In this document: piece by piece, positions 9,453 to 17,307 of the stretch | Position numbering within the stretch: the first letter of the stretch is position 1 | How the letters are laid out: every line of letters begins with the position of its first letter | The notes under the pieces: generated by a model | Databases searched by the model: none | What the model was told of the DNA's origin: nothing | What the model saw: only the letters and a program-made list of their open reading frames with translations | Program-made: the position numbers and the translations under genes | DNA from: Sutcliffiella horikoshii | GTDB lineage: Bacteria > Bacillota > Bacilli > Bacillales > Bacillaceae_I | DNA length: 64,000 nucleotides | Assembly: GCF_008180725.1 (NCBI RefSeq) | Contig: NZ_VTEV01000007.1 | Coordinates: 124,001 to 188,000, forward strand | Reading direction: 5' to 3'

Positions 9453-9655
9453 GGAAATCCCTCCATCATAGGTTTTAAAAATTTTACCAAAAGGTAATGG
9501 TAAGAAAAATATCGCTTTCTGTTCCTAATTATAGTAGAATAAAGCGATTTGGACAACTTAATCAAAGTCATGTACACTTTTACATATCTAATCCAACTTT
9601 CGTATGCTAGGCGAATGTTGATAATAATAATGGGCAAAAAGGAAGGTATTAAGAA

Positions 9656-10510
9656 ATGATGCAAACAGGAACGGTATTAGAATTGACGGTTGACAGGGAG
9701 ACACCTATTGGATACATGCTTACAGATGGAGAAGAGACAATCCTTCTTCATAAAAATGAAGCAACAAGAGAATTAGGAGAAGACGAGACGGTAGAGGTTT
9801 TCCTATACTCAGACCAGAAAAGCCGAATAACAGCTACCATGACCATCCCAAAAGGCCTTAATGGGCATGAATGGATGGAAGTAGTGGAGGTTCTTCCAGG
9901 ACTTGGCGCTTTCATTAACATCGGAATTGCAAAAGATGCCCTTATTCCGGCAGATGACCTACCGGTATATGAAGAAATATGGCCGCAAGTTGGAGCACAT
10001 TTGCTTTGCCGTGTAAAAACGGACCGCCGTGGAAAACTGATCGGGAAACTTGCCACACAAGACGTGATGTTAGATAGATCAATTAAAGCTCCATCTGATA
10101 TCCTTAATCAAAATATTCAAGGGACCATCTATCGACTATTAAAAGTGGGAAGCTATATCATTTCCAACGAAGGCTATATTGGGTTCATTCATAATTCAGA
10201 ACGCAAGGAAGAACCAAAATTAGGACAAGTGGTTGAAGGAAGAGTCATTGATGTAAAAGATGACGGAACTATCAATGTGTCTCTGTTGCCTCGTAAACAA
10301 GAAGCAATGGATGAGGATGCCCAGGTTATCTTGGACTATTTGGAACTAAGGGGCGGAGCGATGCCGTATAGTGATAAAAGTGCTCCTGATGATATTAAAG
10401 AACAGTTCAATATCAGCAAAGCCGCATTTAAGCGTGCAATGGGCAAGCTCATGAAACAAGGGTTGATTCGTCAGTCTGAGGGCTGGACGTATAAAAAGGA
10501 AGAAGAATAA
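9656..10510 (+). CDS. yitL: CvfB/YitL-type S1-domain RNA-binding protein
   Basis: A 284-aa protein with tandem S1-like OB folds (roughly 5-60, 70-135, 145-210) and a C-terminal winged helix (about 220-280). QGTIYRLLKVGSYIISNEGYIGF is typical of the third S1 unit. The Staphylococcus homologue CvfB binds RNA and affects virulence gene expression. Tandem ATGs at 9656 and 9659 follow GGAAGG at 9641; either may start translation. The long 52-bp repeat array begins 100 bp after the stop. Confidence 0.9.
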   Translation: MMQTGTVLELTVDRETPIGYMLTDGEETILLHKNEATRELGEDETVEVFLYSDQKSRITATMTIPKGLNGHEWMEVVEVLPGLGAFINIGIAKDALIPADDLPVYEEIWPQVGAHLLCRVKTDRRGKLIGKLATQDVMLDRSIKAPSDILNQNIQGTIYRLLKVGSYIISNEGYIGFIHNSERKEEPKLGQVVEGRVIDVKDDGTINVSLLPRKQEAMDEDAQVILDYLELRGGAMPYSDKSAPDDIKEQFNISKAAFKRAMGKLMKQGLIRQSEGWTYKKEEE

Positions 10511-10610
10511 AAGTGTGTTCGGCTACGCCGGAAGTGCAGCTCATTAGATGACTAGTGGGCTGTTTTTGTTTGGCGTGAAGTGGCATTTAGAGTTGGTTGA
10601 AAAGTGTTGG

Positions 10611-11484
10611 CGTCTCTAGCGTCTCTAAACCCGACCAGTCGAAAATCACAAGCGATATGTCTAATAGAAGGGCTCTAAACGCCCGACCAGTGCAAAATCC
10701 CAAGCGAAATGTCTAATAGAGGTGCTCTAAACGCCCGAACAGTCGAAAATCCCAAGGGAATTGTCTAATAGAGGGGCTCTAAACGCCCGACCAGTGCAAA
10801 ATCCCAAGCGAAATGTCTAATAGAGGGGCTCTAAACGCCCGACCAGTAGAAAATCCCAAGCGAAATGTCTAATAGAAGGGCTCTATACGCCCGAACAGTG
10901 CAAAATCCCAAGCGAAATGTCTAATAGAGGGGCTCTAAACGCTTGACCAGTGCACAATCTCAAGCAAAAGAGGGGCTCTATACGCCCGAACAGTCCACAT
11001 CTCAAGCAAAAGAGGGGCTCTATACGCCCGAACAGTCCACATCTCAAGCAAAATGTCTAATAGAGGGGCTCTAAACGCCCGACCAGTAGAAAATCCCAAG
11101 CGAAATGTCTAATAGAAGGGCTCTATACGCCCGAACAGTGCAAAATCCCAAGCGAAATGTCTAATAGAAGGGCTCTATACGCCCGAACAGTAGAAAATCC
11201 CAAGCGAAATGTCTAATAGAAGGGCTCTATTCGCCCGAACAGTAGAAAATCCCAAGGGAATTGTCTAATAGAAGGGCTCTATACGCCCGAACAGTGCACA
11301 ATCTCAAGCGAAATGTCTAATAGAGGGGCTCTAAACGCCCGACCAGTGCAAAATCCCAAGCAAAATGTCTAATAGAGGGGCTCTATACGCCCGACCAGTC
11401 GAAAATCCCAAGCAAAATGTCTAATAGATCCCCTCTATACGCCCGACCAACCCTCCATACCACCCTATAGTTCTCTAATAGAAC
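10611..11484. repeat. 52-bp-period tandem array A1, about 17 copies
   Basis: The unit has a core GTCTAATAGA-GGGGC-TCTAAACGCCCGA and a tail like CCAGTGCAAAATCCCAAGCG. TCTA of the core begins at 10624, 10674, 10726, 10778, 10830, 10882, 10934, 10977, 11019, 11070, 11122, 11174, 11226, 11278, 11330, 11382 and 11434. Twelve of 16 steps are exactly 52 bp; two internal copies are shortened to about 43 and 42 bp. Each unit carries the palindrome TAGA(N5)TCTA. Two subtypes alternate irregularly (AAGGGCTCTATACG and GGGGCTCTAAACG). Because 52 is not a multiple of three, the array cannot encode a repeated peptide. It lies between yitL and a convergent small gene. Confidence 0.95.
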
Positions 11485-11496
11485 CTCCCCAACACA

Positions 11497-11530
11497 CAAA
11501 AAGAGCCGCCCCCATAAAAGAAGCGACTCT
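11497..11530 (-). terminator. Terminator of the small DUF3941-like gene
   Basis: On the minus strand AGAGTCGC pairs with GCGGCTCT (one G-U pair) and is followed by a T run. Confidence 0.75.
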
Positions 11531-11540
11531 CCAATACATC

Positions 11541-11672
11541 CTACAAATGATCCGTCTTTTTAGAATACTGACGCTCACCTTTTTGTGCATTCTTCGCACG
11601 TTGCATATTCTTTTCGTGGAGCTTGGCGTTATTGTCTTTCGCTTTTTTATCGTTATCGCTTGTATGTGGCAT
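11541..11672 (-). CDS. Small DUF3941-like protein (43 aa)
   Basis: A short highly polar protein beginning MPHTSDNDKKAKDNNAKLHE and ending QYSKKTDHL, which I recognise as the pattern of DUF3941, a small family of unknown role in Bacillus. The ATG is preceded by AAAGGGG on the minus strand and the gene has its own terminator. It lies downstream of the DegV gene in the same direction with a 64-nt gap. Confidence 0.7.
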   Translation of the reverse strand: MPHTSDNDKKAKDNNAKLHEKNMQRAKNAQKGERQYSKKTDHL

Positions 11673-11736
11673 AGAAAAACCTACCCCTTTCTCAAAAAGA
11701 TAGGAATAGGTTGTCCTGCCTGCATGAAGTTATGTG

Positions 11737-12600
11737 TTACGCTTTTTTCCCATTGAGGAAGAATAAGGCGATGGTTCCTGGACCCGCATGGGCGCCTACT
11801 GCTGATCCGATTGAAGTAATCGTAAAGTCATCACAACCACAAGATTCTTTAATCATCTCTTTTAACGCTTCTGCAGTAGCAAGATCATCTCCGTGGCTGA
11901 TTCCGATTCGTTGACCAGATGTGTTGAAACCGTTCCTATCCCGCATTACTTCCACCATACGGCGCAAGACTTTTTTACGGCCACGAATCTTTTCCAATGG
12001 TATCAACTTTCCGTCTTCCATGTGGAGTAAAGGCTTGATATTCAGGAGGCCTCCAACAAATGCGGATGCTTTACTGACGCGGCCGCCTCGTGCCAAATAA
12101 TCCAAATTGTCCACGGTGAAAACATGTTCCATATGGTGAATATCATCATTCACAACTGACAAAAGTTCTTCTTTGGAAGCACCGCCACTAGCCATTTCAG
12201 CAGCTCTTTTTACAACAAGTCCATATCCCAATGAAGCACATTTCGAATCAATAATAGTCAAGTCGAGCTCAGGATACTCTTCCAATACTTCGTTTTGCAT
12301 AAGTACTGCCGTTTGATATGTACCTGATAATTCTGAAGAAAATGCTACATAAATAGCTGTTTCACCATTCTTTGCTACCTTAGTAAATAAATCTTTCATA
12401 AAGACTGGGGATGCTTGGGAGGTTTTCACCACTTCGCCACTGCGCATTGCATCATACACTTGGGAAGAATTAATAGTGACCATGTCCTCATATTCAGTGT
12501 CTCCAAACAGTACTTTTAACGGAATAAGGTCTATCATTTCACTTTCAAAAAAATCTTTTGGTAAGTCGCTGGCACTATCTGCAATAATTCTTATTGTCAT
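11737..12600 (-). CDS. yitS: DegV-family fatty-acid-binding protein
   Basis: A 287-aa DegV protein. MTIRIIADSASDLPKD is the family N terminus, SSELSGTYQTA the central ligand-site segment and ARGGRVSKASAFVGGLL the second conserved block. Members bind a single fatty acid; FakB proteins deliver it to the kinase FakA. No FakA gene is nearby. The ATG at 12600 is preceded by GAAGGTGACC. It is divergent from yitT, the order found in B. subtilis. Confidence 0.9.
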   Translation of the reverse strand: MTIRIIADSASDLPKDFFESEMIDLIPLKVLFGDTEYEDMVTINSSQVYDAMRSGEVVKTSQASPVFMKDLFTKVAKNGETAIYVAFSSELSGTYQTAVLMQNEVLEEYPELDLTIIDSKCASLGYGLVVKRAAEMASGGASKEELLSVVNDDIHHMEHVFTVDNLDYLARGGRVSKASAFVGGLLNIKPLLHMEDGKLIPLEKIRGRKKVLRRMVEVMRDRNGFNTSGQRIGISHGDDLATAEALKEMIKESCGCDDFTITSIGSAVGAHAGPGTIALFFLNGKKA

Positions 12601-12815
12601 AAGGTCACCTTCTTTACTATACTTACAAGCATGGGTTAAGCTGTATTAGAAAAATTTTTATTACTTCCATACGAGGAATAATACTCCTTTTTTCAAGTTT
12701 ACCCATTAATGAATGACTCTTCAAGAAAAGAAAATGGAGATTTTCGTTTCGGAAGGGTAAAAAGAGGCAAAATACATAAAATAAGGCAGCAGGCTGTTAG
12801 GAGGTTTTGGGCCAT

Positions 12816-13661
12816 ATGAATGTCCAGCAACATGTAAAAAAGGTGCTAATTGTACTAATCGGAGCTTTTCTAAATGCAATCGCAATGAACTTCTTCCTGA
12901 TACCCGCGGATGTTTACGCAAGCGGATTTACTGGTGTATCACAGTTGATATTCCGTATCTCAGAAGATTTTCTTCCTTTCACTATTTCTACAGGTATTAC
13001 GTTATTGCTCCTGAATATACCGGTTACAATTTTAGCGTGGAAGAAGGTAGGACGCTCTTTTACTATTTATAGTTTTCTAAGTGTTTTCCTCATGTCATTT
13101 TTTCTAGAGGTTGTACCGATTTACAGTTTTAATGACGATATTTTGCTTAATGCTGTTTTTGGTGGTGTCATCGCTGCGGTAGGTGTCGGTTTGACACTTA
13201 AGTGGGGGGCTTCCACAGGTGGTCTTGATATCATCGCCATGATTTTATCCCGAATGAAGGACAAACCTGTCGGAACTTACTTTTTTGCACTGAATGCAGT
13301 GATTATTGTTACGGCTGGTCTTGTATTTGGGTGGGAAAAAGCGTTATACACGCTTGTTACACTTTATGCTTCTACTCGTGTTATTGACGCAATACATACA
13401 AGACATGAGAAGTTGACAGCCATGATTGTGACGAAGAAGGGGCAGGCAGTAAAAGAAGCCATTCATGCGAAAATGGTGCGAGGAATTACGTCTGTTCCTG
13501 CACGAGGGGCATTTACTGGAGAGGATAAGGAAATGCTGATGATTGTTATTACTCGTTATGAGATGTATGATTTGGAGCGGATTTTGAAGGAAGCAGATCC
13601 TAATGCTTTCACTAATATCGTACAGACCGCTGGTATCTTCGGGTTCTTCCGGAAAGATTAA
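12816..13661 (+). CDS. yitT: YitT-family membrane protein (DUF161/DUF2179)
   Basis: A 281-aa integral membrane protein with about five hydrophobic segments (roughly 5-190) and a soluble C-terminal DUF2179 domain (about 215-280). Motifs such as NFFLIPADVYASGFTGV and GGLDIIAMILSRMK are hallmarks of the family, whose function is not settled. AGGAGG at 12799-12804 supports the ATG at 12816; the in-frame TTG at 12807 is too close to it. Confidence 0.88.
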   Translation: MNVQQHVKKVLIVLIGAFLNAIAMNFFLIPADVYASGFTGVSQLIFRISEDFLPFTISTGITLLLLNIPVTILAWKKVGRSFTIYSFLSVFLMSFFLEVVPIYSFNDDILLNAVFGGVIAAVGVGLTLKWGASTGGLDIIAMILSRMKDKPVGTYFFALNAVIIVTAGLVFGWEKALYTLVTLYASTRVIDAIHTRHEKLTAMIVTKKGQAVKEAIHAKMVRGITSVPARGAFTGEDKEMLMIVITRYEMYDLERILKEADPNAFTNIVQTAGIFGFFRKD

Positions 13662-13676
13662 GTACCGTTAAACACC

Positions 13677-13804
13677 GCTGGTAATTTCCGCAAATGGCTT
13701 CGCTTTCCTAGGAGCCCTGCTGGAGCCGCCTCGGCTTAGCCTGTAGGGTCTCCACCTAGCGCTACTTCCCTCAGGAGTCTTCGCCGTTTGCTCCAATCAC
13801 CAGC
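13677..13804 (-). repeat. Interspersed palindromic element, copy a
   Basis: Ends GCTGGT and ACCAGC are complementary. The interior contains TTTCCGCAAATGGCTTCGC and GGAGTCTTCGCCGTTTGCT, shared with eight other elements in this window. Orientation is reverse relative to the consensus TTGGAGC...GCGGAAA. Confidence 0.85.
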
Positions 13805-13810
13805 TCGAAA

Positions 13811-13853
13811 AAAAAACAGCGCACAAGCTCTCATCAGTCTTGTGCGCTGTTTT
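13811..13853. terminator. Bidirectional terminator between yitT region and DUF3813 gene
   Basis: AACAGCGCACAAG pairs with CTTGTGCGCTGTT; A and T runs flank both sides. Confidence 0.85.
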
Positions 13854-13856
13854 GTG

Positions 13857-14093
13857 TTACTTATCTTGTTGGCTGTTGAAAAGTTCTTCCTGCAATTCGC
13901 GAAGCTGTGCTTTTTCAGCTTCGTTTGAATTTGCATAAGCGGAGGATAATGCGTTTTTGGCAACACTCATCGAATTCGATTCGACTTCAGATGAATAATC
14001 ATGTTTATGGTTATGCTCAGATGCAGAATCCTGCTTTCCCTTTACAACATTCATCACTGCTTCACGAGCGGATTGGAATAATTGGTTTCCCAT
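13857..14093 (-). CDS. DUF3813-like small protein (78 aa)
   Basis: Begins MGNQLFQSAREAVMNVV, matching my recollection of DUF3813, a small conserved Bacillus family of unknown function. The protein is helical and polar, without a membrane segment. GGAGGG lies upstream of the ATG on the minus strand. It follows the 50-aa gene at 14248 by two bases, so the two are co-transcribed, and both sit between yitT and yitU. Confidence 0.75.
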   Translation of the reverse strand: MGNQLFQSAREAVMNVVKGKQDSASEHNHKHDYSSEVESNSMSVAKNALSSAYANSNEAEKAQLRELQEELFNSQQDK

Positions 14094-14095
14094 TA

Positions 14096-14248
14096 TTATA
14101 TCCCTCCAAGAGAATTGCGCTCGGCCTGATGTGCTTTACGCTCTTCTGCTTGTTCCATCGTAAGGTGATAAGGGATTTGCTGGTCATGAAGCTGTACAGA
14201 ATTTTTACCCTGCTGAACAAAACGTTTTGATTTGCTGCTTCTACCCAT
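14096..14248 (-). CDS. Small basic hypothetical protein (50 aa)
   Basis: Begins MGRSSKSKRFVQQGKNSVQL and ends QAERNSLGGI. It is rich in Lys, Arg and Gln. AAGGGGGG precedes the ATG at 14248 on the minus strand; an in-frame ATG at 14278 lies upstream of that site and is rejected. Its size and composition resemble small spore or stress proteins, but I do not recognise the family with certainty. Confidence 0.65.
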   Translation of the reverse strand: MGRSSKSKRFVQQGKNSVQLHDQQIPYHLTMEQAEERKAHQAERNSLGGI

Positions 14249-14339
14249 TATGAAAGCCCCCCTTTTCATATCGGACAATCACTTGTCCACTATCTAGTCT
14301 AAGTAAAAACGGTGCTTTCTATGAGGGCAAATATTGGTC

Positions 14340-15146
14340 TTAAAGCTGCAGTTTTTTCTCTAGGAAGACAGCAATCCCATCATCTTCATTACTTAAAGTG
14401 ATTTCGTTAGCTTTTGCTTTCAGTCCATCAATAGCATTACCCATTGCTACCCCAGTGCCTGCATATTCAATCATTTCATAATCATTATCTTCATCGCCAA
14501 ATGCAATAATGTTTTCTTTAGGTATATTGTAATGAGCAGCAACTCTTTGTAATCCGACTGCTTTGTTCATCCCAGTACGTACAAGCTCGATGACGTGCCA
14601 TGGTGCAGCCCATCGTCTGTGATCAATGACCTCTGCATGAACTTCCGATAAATATTTTCTAATTTTAGGCACTTCATCTTCACTTGCATGAATGAGAATA
14701 CATGTAGGGTCCTTTTTCAGCACTTTTCTCAGGTCACCCGTTTCTATTTTCGGATTGCCAAACCCGAAAATATCTAAAAGCTTTTCATCATGAAAGTGAA
14801 AATAAACGTCATCCATTACTTCTGCCAATATATTATGTATGTTATATTTCTCGCTTACTTCGACTATTTCTTTTACTGTATCAATGGAAAGTGGCTCATG
14901 ATAAACTCCCCATTCATCGTTCCCAGGATAATGCACAAACGCACCGTTGAAGTTCACGATAGGTGAAGTTAGATTCATTTCCTCATAATACATGATGCTT
15001 GCTCTGTATGGACGTCCTGTTGCGATTACTACTTCGTGTCCTTGCTCCATCGCTTTTTGAAGGGCGGTTTTATTTCGTTTGGAAATTTTTTTGTCATCTG
15101 TCAATAATGTTCCGTCTAGGTCAACTGCAATTAGATGTTTTTCCAC
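14340..15146 (-). CDS. yitU: Cof-type HAD-superfamily phosphatase
   Basis: A 268-aa haloacid-dehalogenase-like hydrolase. The catalytic motif DLDGTLL has nucleophile Asp9 and general acid Asp11; motif IV is GDEDNDYEMI near 215-225; a type IIB cap occupies the middle. Such enzymes dephosphorylate sugar phosphates or flavin/pyridoxal phosphates; B. subtilis YitU has been linked to FMN/ARPP dephosphorylation. The start is GTG or ATG near 15146 with AAGGAG upstream on the minus strand. Confidence 0.88.
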   Translation of the reverse strand: MEKHLIAVDLDGTLLTDDKKISKRNKTALQKAMEQGHEVVIATGRPYRASIMYYEEMNLTSPIVNFNGAFVHYPGNDEWGVYHEPLSIDTVKEIVEVSEKYNIHNILAEVMDDVYFHFHDEKLLDIFGFGNPKIETGDLRKVLKKDPTCILIHASEDEVPKIRKYLSEVHAEVIDHRRWAAPWHVIELVRTGMNKAVGLQRVAAHYNIPKENIIAFGDEDNDYEMIEYAGTGVAMGNAIDGLKAKANEITLSNEDDGIAVFLEKKLQL

Positions 15147-15214
15147 CGTATCAAACTCCTTTTTTGTACATAAAAAAATATTTCTGATTCAAGTGTAACC
15201 TTTTTCAAATTTGA

Positions 15215-15238
15215 TTGTCTACATGTTAAACTAGACAA
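15215..15238. promoter_or_regulatory. Inverted repeat in the yitU-yitV divergent region
   Basis: TTGTCTA at 15215-15221 and TAGACAA at 15232-15238 are perfect inverted arms with a 10-nt centre. It lies between divergent start codons and could be an operator. No matching regulator is recognised. Confidence 0.35.
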
Positions 15239-15288
15239 GAGTATATAAAATAGGAAAAATGCGGTAAATTTGGACAGGGGGAAGTAAG

Positions 15289-16101
15289 ATGATCAATGTC
15301 GTCAAGCAGAAGACAGGTGCTGTTTCGTTTCTTCATGTGTGTGAGGCAGATTCCTTTTCAAATTCTAAGCCTACTGTTATCTTTGTACATGGGTTTCAAA
15401 GTGTGAAGGAAAATAATTTGCATTATGCCTACCTTTTAGCAGAAAAAGGATTTCGGGTGATACTTCCTGATTGCATCCATCATGGAGACAGAGACAGCGG
15501 TTTAAAGAGTCAAGAAATGATGCAGGCATTCTGGGAAATTGTCATCCAGACTGTTCATGAAATAGATATTCTTAAAAAACACCTTACAGAATCAAGATTA
15601 TCAGATGAAGCTGAAATTGGGGTTGCCGGCACATCAATGGGTGGAATTGTAACATTCGGTGCCTTAAAAAAATACCCTTGGATCAAAGCAGCAGTCAGTT
15701 TAATGGGCTGCCCTAGTTATCAAGATTTTGCACGCTACAAAGTGGACAAATTCCTTGAAGCAGGTTTTGCTTTACCATTTACAGAAGAGCAATTAGAATC
15801 TTACTACGCGAAATTAACACCATATGACCTAGCAAGCGACCCATCATCCCTTAACGCGCGGCCTTTGTTATGTTGGCATGGAAAACGAGACCCAGAGGTT
15901 CCGATTGATCCGCTATTAACGTTTGTAAAAAACAATAAAGGTTATTATAAAAATAAGCCAAACAATATGAAGGTCATTGTGGATGAATATGCAGATCACA
16001 AAGTGAGCAGAGAAGGTGTGTTGGCAACAGTGGATTGGTTTGCTGAACATCTAACTCAAAATGTAAAGGAGCGATATCATGCAGGAAGCATTGAAAGATA
16101 A
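15289..16101 (+). CDS. yitV: Alpha/beta-hydrolase, putative esterase
   Basis: A 270-aa serine hydrolase. FVHGFQS forms the oxyanion region (33-39), GTSMGG carries the nucleophile Ser116, GKRDPEVP the probable acid, and DHKVSREG the probable His. The family (YitV) includes putative prolyl-oligopeptidase-like esterases whose substrates are unknown. GGGGGAAG precedes the ATG. The last 23 nt overlap yitW, so the two are translated together. Confidence 0.85.
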   Translation: MINVVKQKTGAVSFLHVCEADSFSNSKPTVIFVHGFQSVKENNLHYAYLLAEKGFRVILPDCIHHGDRDSGLKSQEMMQAFWEIVIQTVHEIDILKKHLTESRLSDEAEIGVAGTSMGGIVTFGALKKYPWIKAAVSLMGCPSYQDFARYKVDKFLEAGFALPFTEEQLESYYAKLTPYDLASDPSSLNARPLLCWHGKRDPEVPIDPLLTFVKNNKGYYKNKPNNMKVIVDEYADHKVSREGVLATVDWFAEHLTQNVKERYHAGSIER

Positions 16102-16390
16102 AGTAATGGAAATATTGGAGGAAGTAGAAGACCCGGAACTAGGTGTTGACATTGTTAATCTTGGACTGGTTTATGATGTGGACATAGATGCATCTAATAA
16201 TGTGGATATAACGATGACATTGACATCGATCGGCTGCCCGCTTGCAGGGGAGATTGTGGAGGATGTGAAAAAGAAGCTGGCACCAGTGGAAGAAATTAAT
16301 GAGGTGGACGTAAACATTACATTTAATCCGCCTTGGAGCAAAGGTCGTATGTCCCGTCTGGCCAAGATAGCATTGAACGTTACAGACTAG
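16079..16390 (+). CDS. yitW: MIP18/SufT-like DUF59 protein, Fe-S cluster assembly
   Basis: A 103-aa DUF59 protein. DPELGVDIVNLGLVYDV and TSIGCPLAGEI (with the conserved Cys) are the family signatures. Relatives help load iron-sulphur clusters (SufT, phenylacetate PaaD, eukaryotic MIP18). The ATG is preceded by AAAGGAG inside the end of yitV. Confidence 0.92.
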   Translation: MQEALKDKVMEILEEVEDPELGVDIVNLGLVYDVDIDASNNVDITMTLTSIGCPLAGEIVEDVKKKLAPVEEINEVDVNITFNPPWSKGRMSRLAKIALNVTD

Positions 16391-16423
16391 AAGATAAATT
16401 AGAATGCAAGGGGAGAAATGAGA

Positions 16424-16762
16424 ATGAAAAACAAAGTGATACTTGTCAGTTCTAATCAGTTGGGAAAAGGCGATGAAGCTCTAGGAGAAGGTGTTTTAGA
16501 AACATTCTTTACGATTCTAAAGCAGCGTGAGGATAAGCCAGAGGCAATCTTTTTGATGAATACAGGGGTCTATACATTAACGGAAGATTCTCTGGTTTCT
16601 GTTCACTTAAAAGAAATACATGAAGCTGGAGTTCCGGTTTATGCTTGTAAAACTTGTGTTGACCATTATGAGGTGGAACAAAAGCTCATTAGCGGGGAGA
16701 TCAGTGGCATGTCCCATTTTATCGACCTTGCTTCCAAGCATGAAGTTTTAACGATAGCTTAA
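16424..16762 (+). CDS. DsrE-family protein (YedF-like sulphur carrier)
   Basis: A 112-aa DsrE/YedF C-terminal-type protein: VILVSSNQLGKGD, LMNTGVYTLTEDS and VPVYACKTCVDHY are characteristic, the last containing two cysteines (CKTC). It may handle persulphide or selenium groups; this is a family inference. GGGAG at 16411-16415 supports ATG 16424 rather than ATG 16418. It follows yitW by 33 nt, fitting a sulphur/Fe-S theme. Confidence 0.8.
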   Translation: MKNKVILVSSNQLGKGDEALGEGVLETFFTILKQREDKPEAIFLMNTGVYTLTEDSLVSVHLKEIHEAGVPVYACKTCVDHYEVEQKLISGEISGMSHFIDLASKHEVLTIA

Positions 16763-16896
16763 AAATGGATGACATCCCCTTCTATGGTTTGAGTCATGAA
16801 ACAGAACAACTTGGGTACGATAAAAAGGAGATAGTTTCATCTCATTTTTAGGGACAGTCTTAGAATTTTCATGATCTGACTATAGGAGGTAATCGT

Positions 16897-17076
16897 ATGG
16901 GACAGAATCAACAATTCAGACCGGGTCAAAAAGCGCCGAATAACGGGATTTACCTTGAAATTGGGGAGACCGGAAGCGGAGTTAAAAATCCTCAAAAGGT
17001 CAACTTAAAAGCCGGGGACACTTTTCCCGAAACTTCCAATCATAATCGCCTATGGGCGAAAAAGCGCCGTCCGTAA
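16897..17076 (+). CDS. yjzC: YjzC-family small protein (59 aa)
   Basis: Begins MGQNQQFRPGQKAPNNGIYL and ends NHNRLWAKKRRP, the YjzC pattern of a small basic protein of unknown function. AGGAGG is seven bases before the ATG. A terminator follows. In B. subtilis it also precedes yjzD; here clpB lies between them. Confidence 0.9.
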   Translation: MGQNQQFRPGQKAPNNGIYLEIGETGSGVKNPQKVNLKAGDTFPETSNHNRLWAKKRRP

Positions 17077-17082
17077 CTATTA

Positions 17083-17115
17083 AGTCATCCTCTTTATTGA
17101 GAGGGTGGCTTTTTT
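17083..17115 (+). terminator. Terminator after yjzC
   Basis: AGTCATCCTCT pairs with AGAGGGTGGCT (G-U pairs included), followed by a T run. Confidence 0.75.
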
Positions 17116-17154
17116 GGATATATTCTCTTCACTTACGTGGAAACTTTTACGAGG

Positions 17155-17271
17155 AACGTACGTAATTAAAGCAGGATTGTAACTTTTGAAGAGGTTATTG
17201 TAACTATTTTTGCTGGGATTGTAACTTTTAAAGAGAGTATAGTAACTATTTTCGTCTTTATTGTAACTTTT
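17155..17271. repeat. 21-bp-period array, motif ATTGTAACTTTT, five clear copies
   Basis: ATTGTAAC or ATAGTAAC begins at 17176, 17197, 17218, 17239 and 17260, each step exactly 21 bp. Motif endings alternate between CTTTT and CTATT. Degenerate copies appear at 17155 and possibly 17134. The array ends 36 bp before the clpB start and so lies in the clpB upstream region. Confidence 0.85.
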
Positions 17272-17307
17272 ACAAAAAAAATTTTGATAAAAAGGATTGA
17301 TGTTAAT

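Noticed and set aside
10611-11484. CRISPR array
   Set aside because: The variable parts between cores are themselves repeated, and no cas genes are present.
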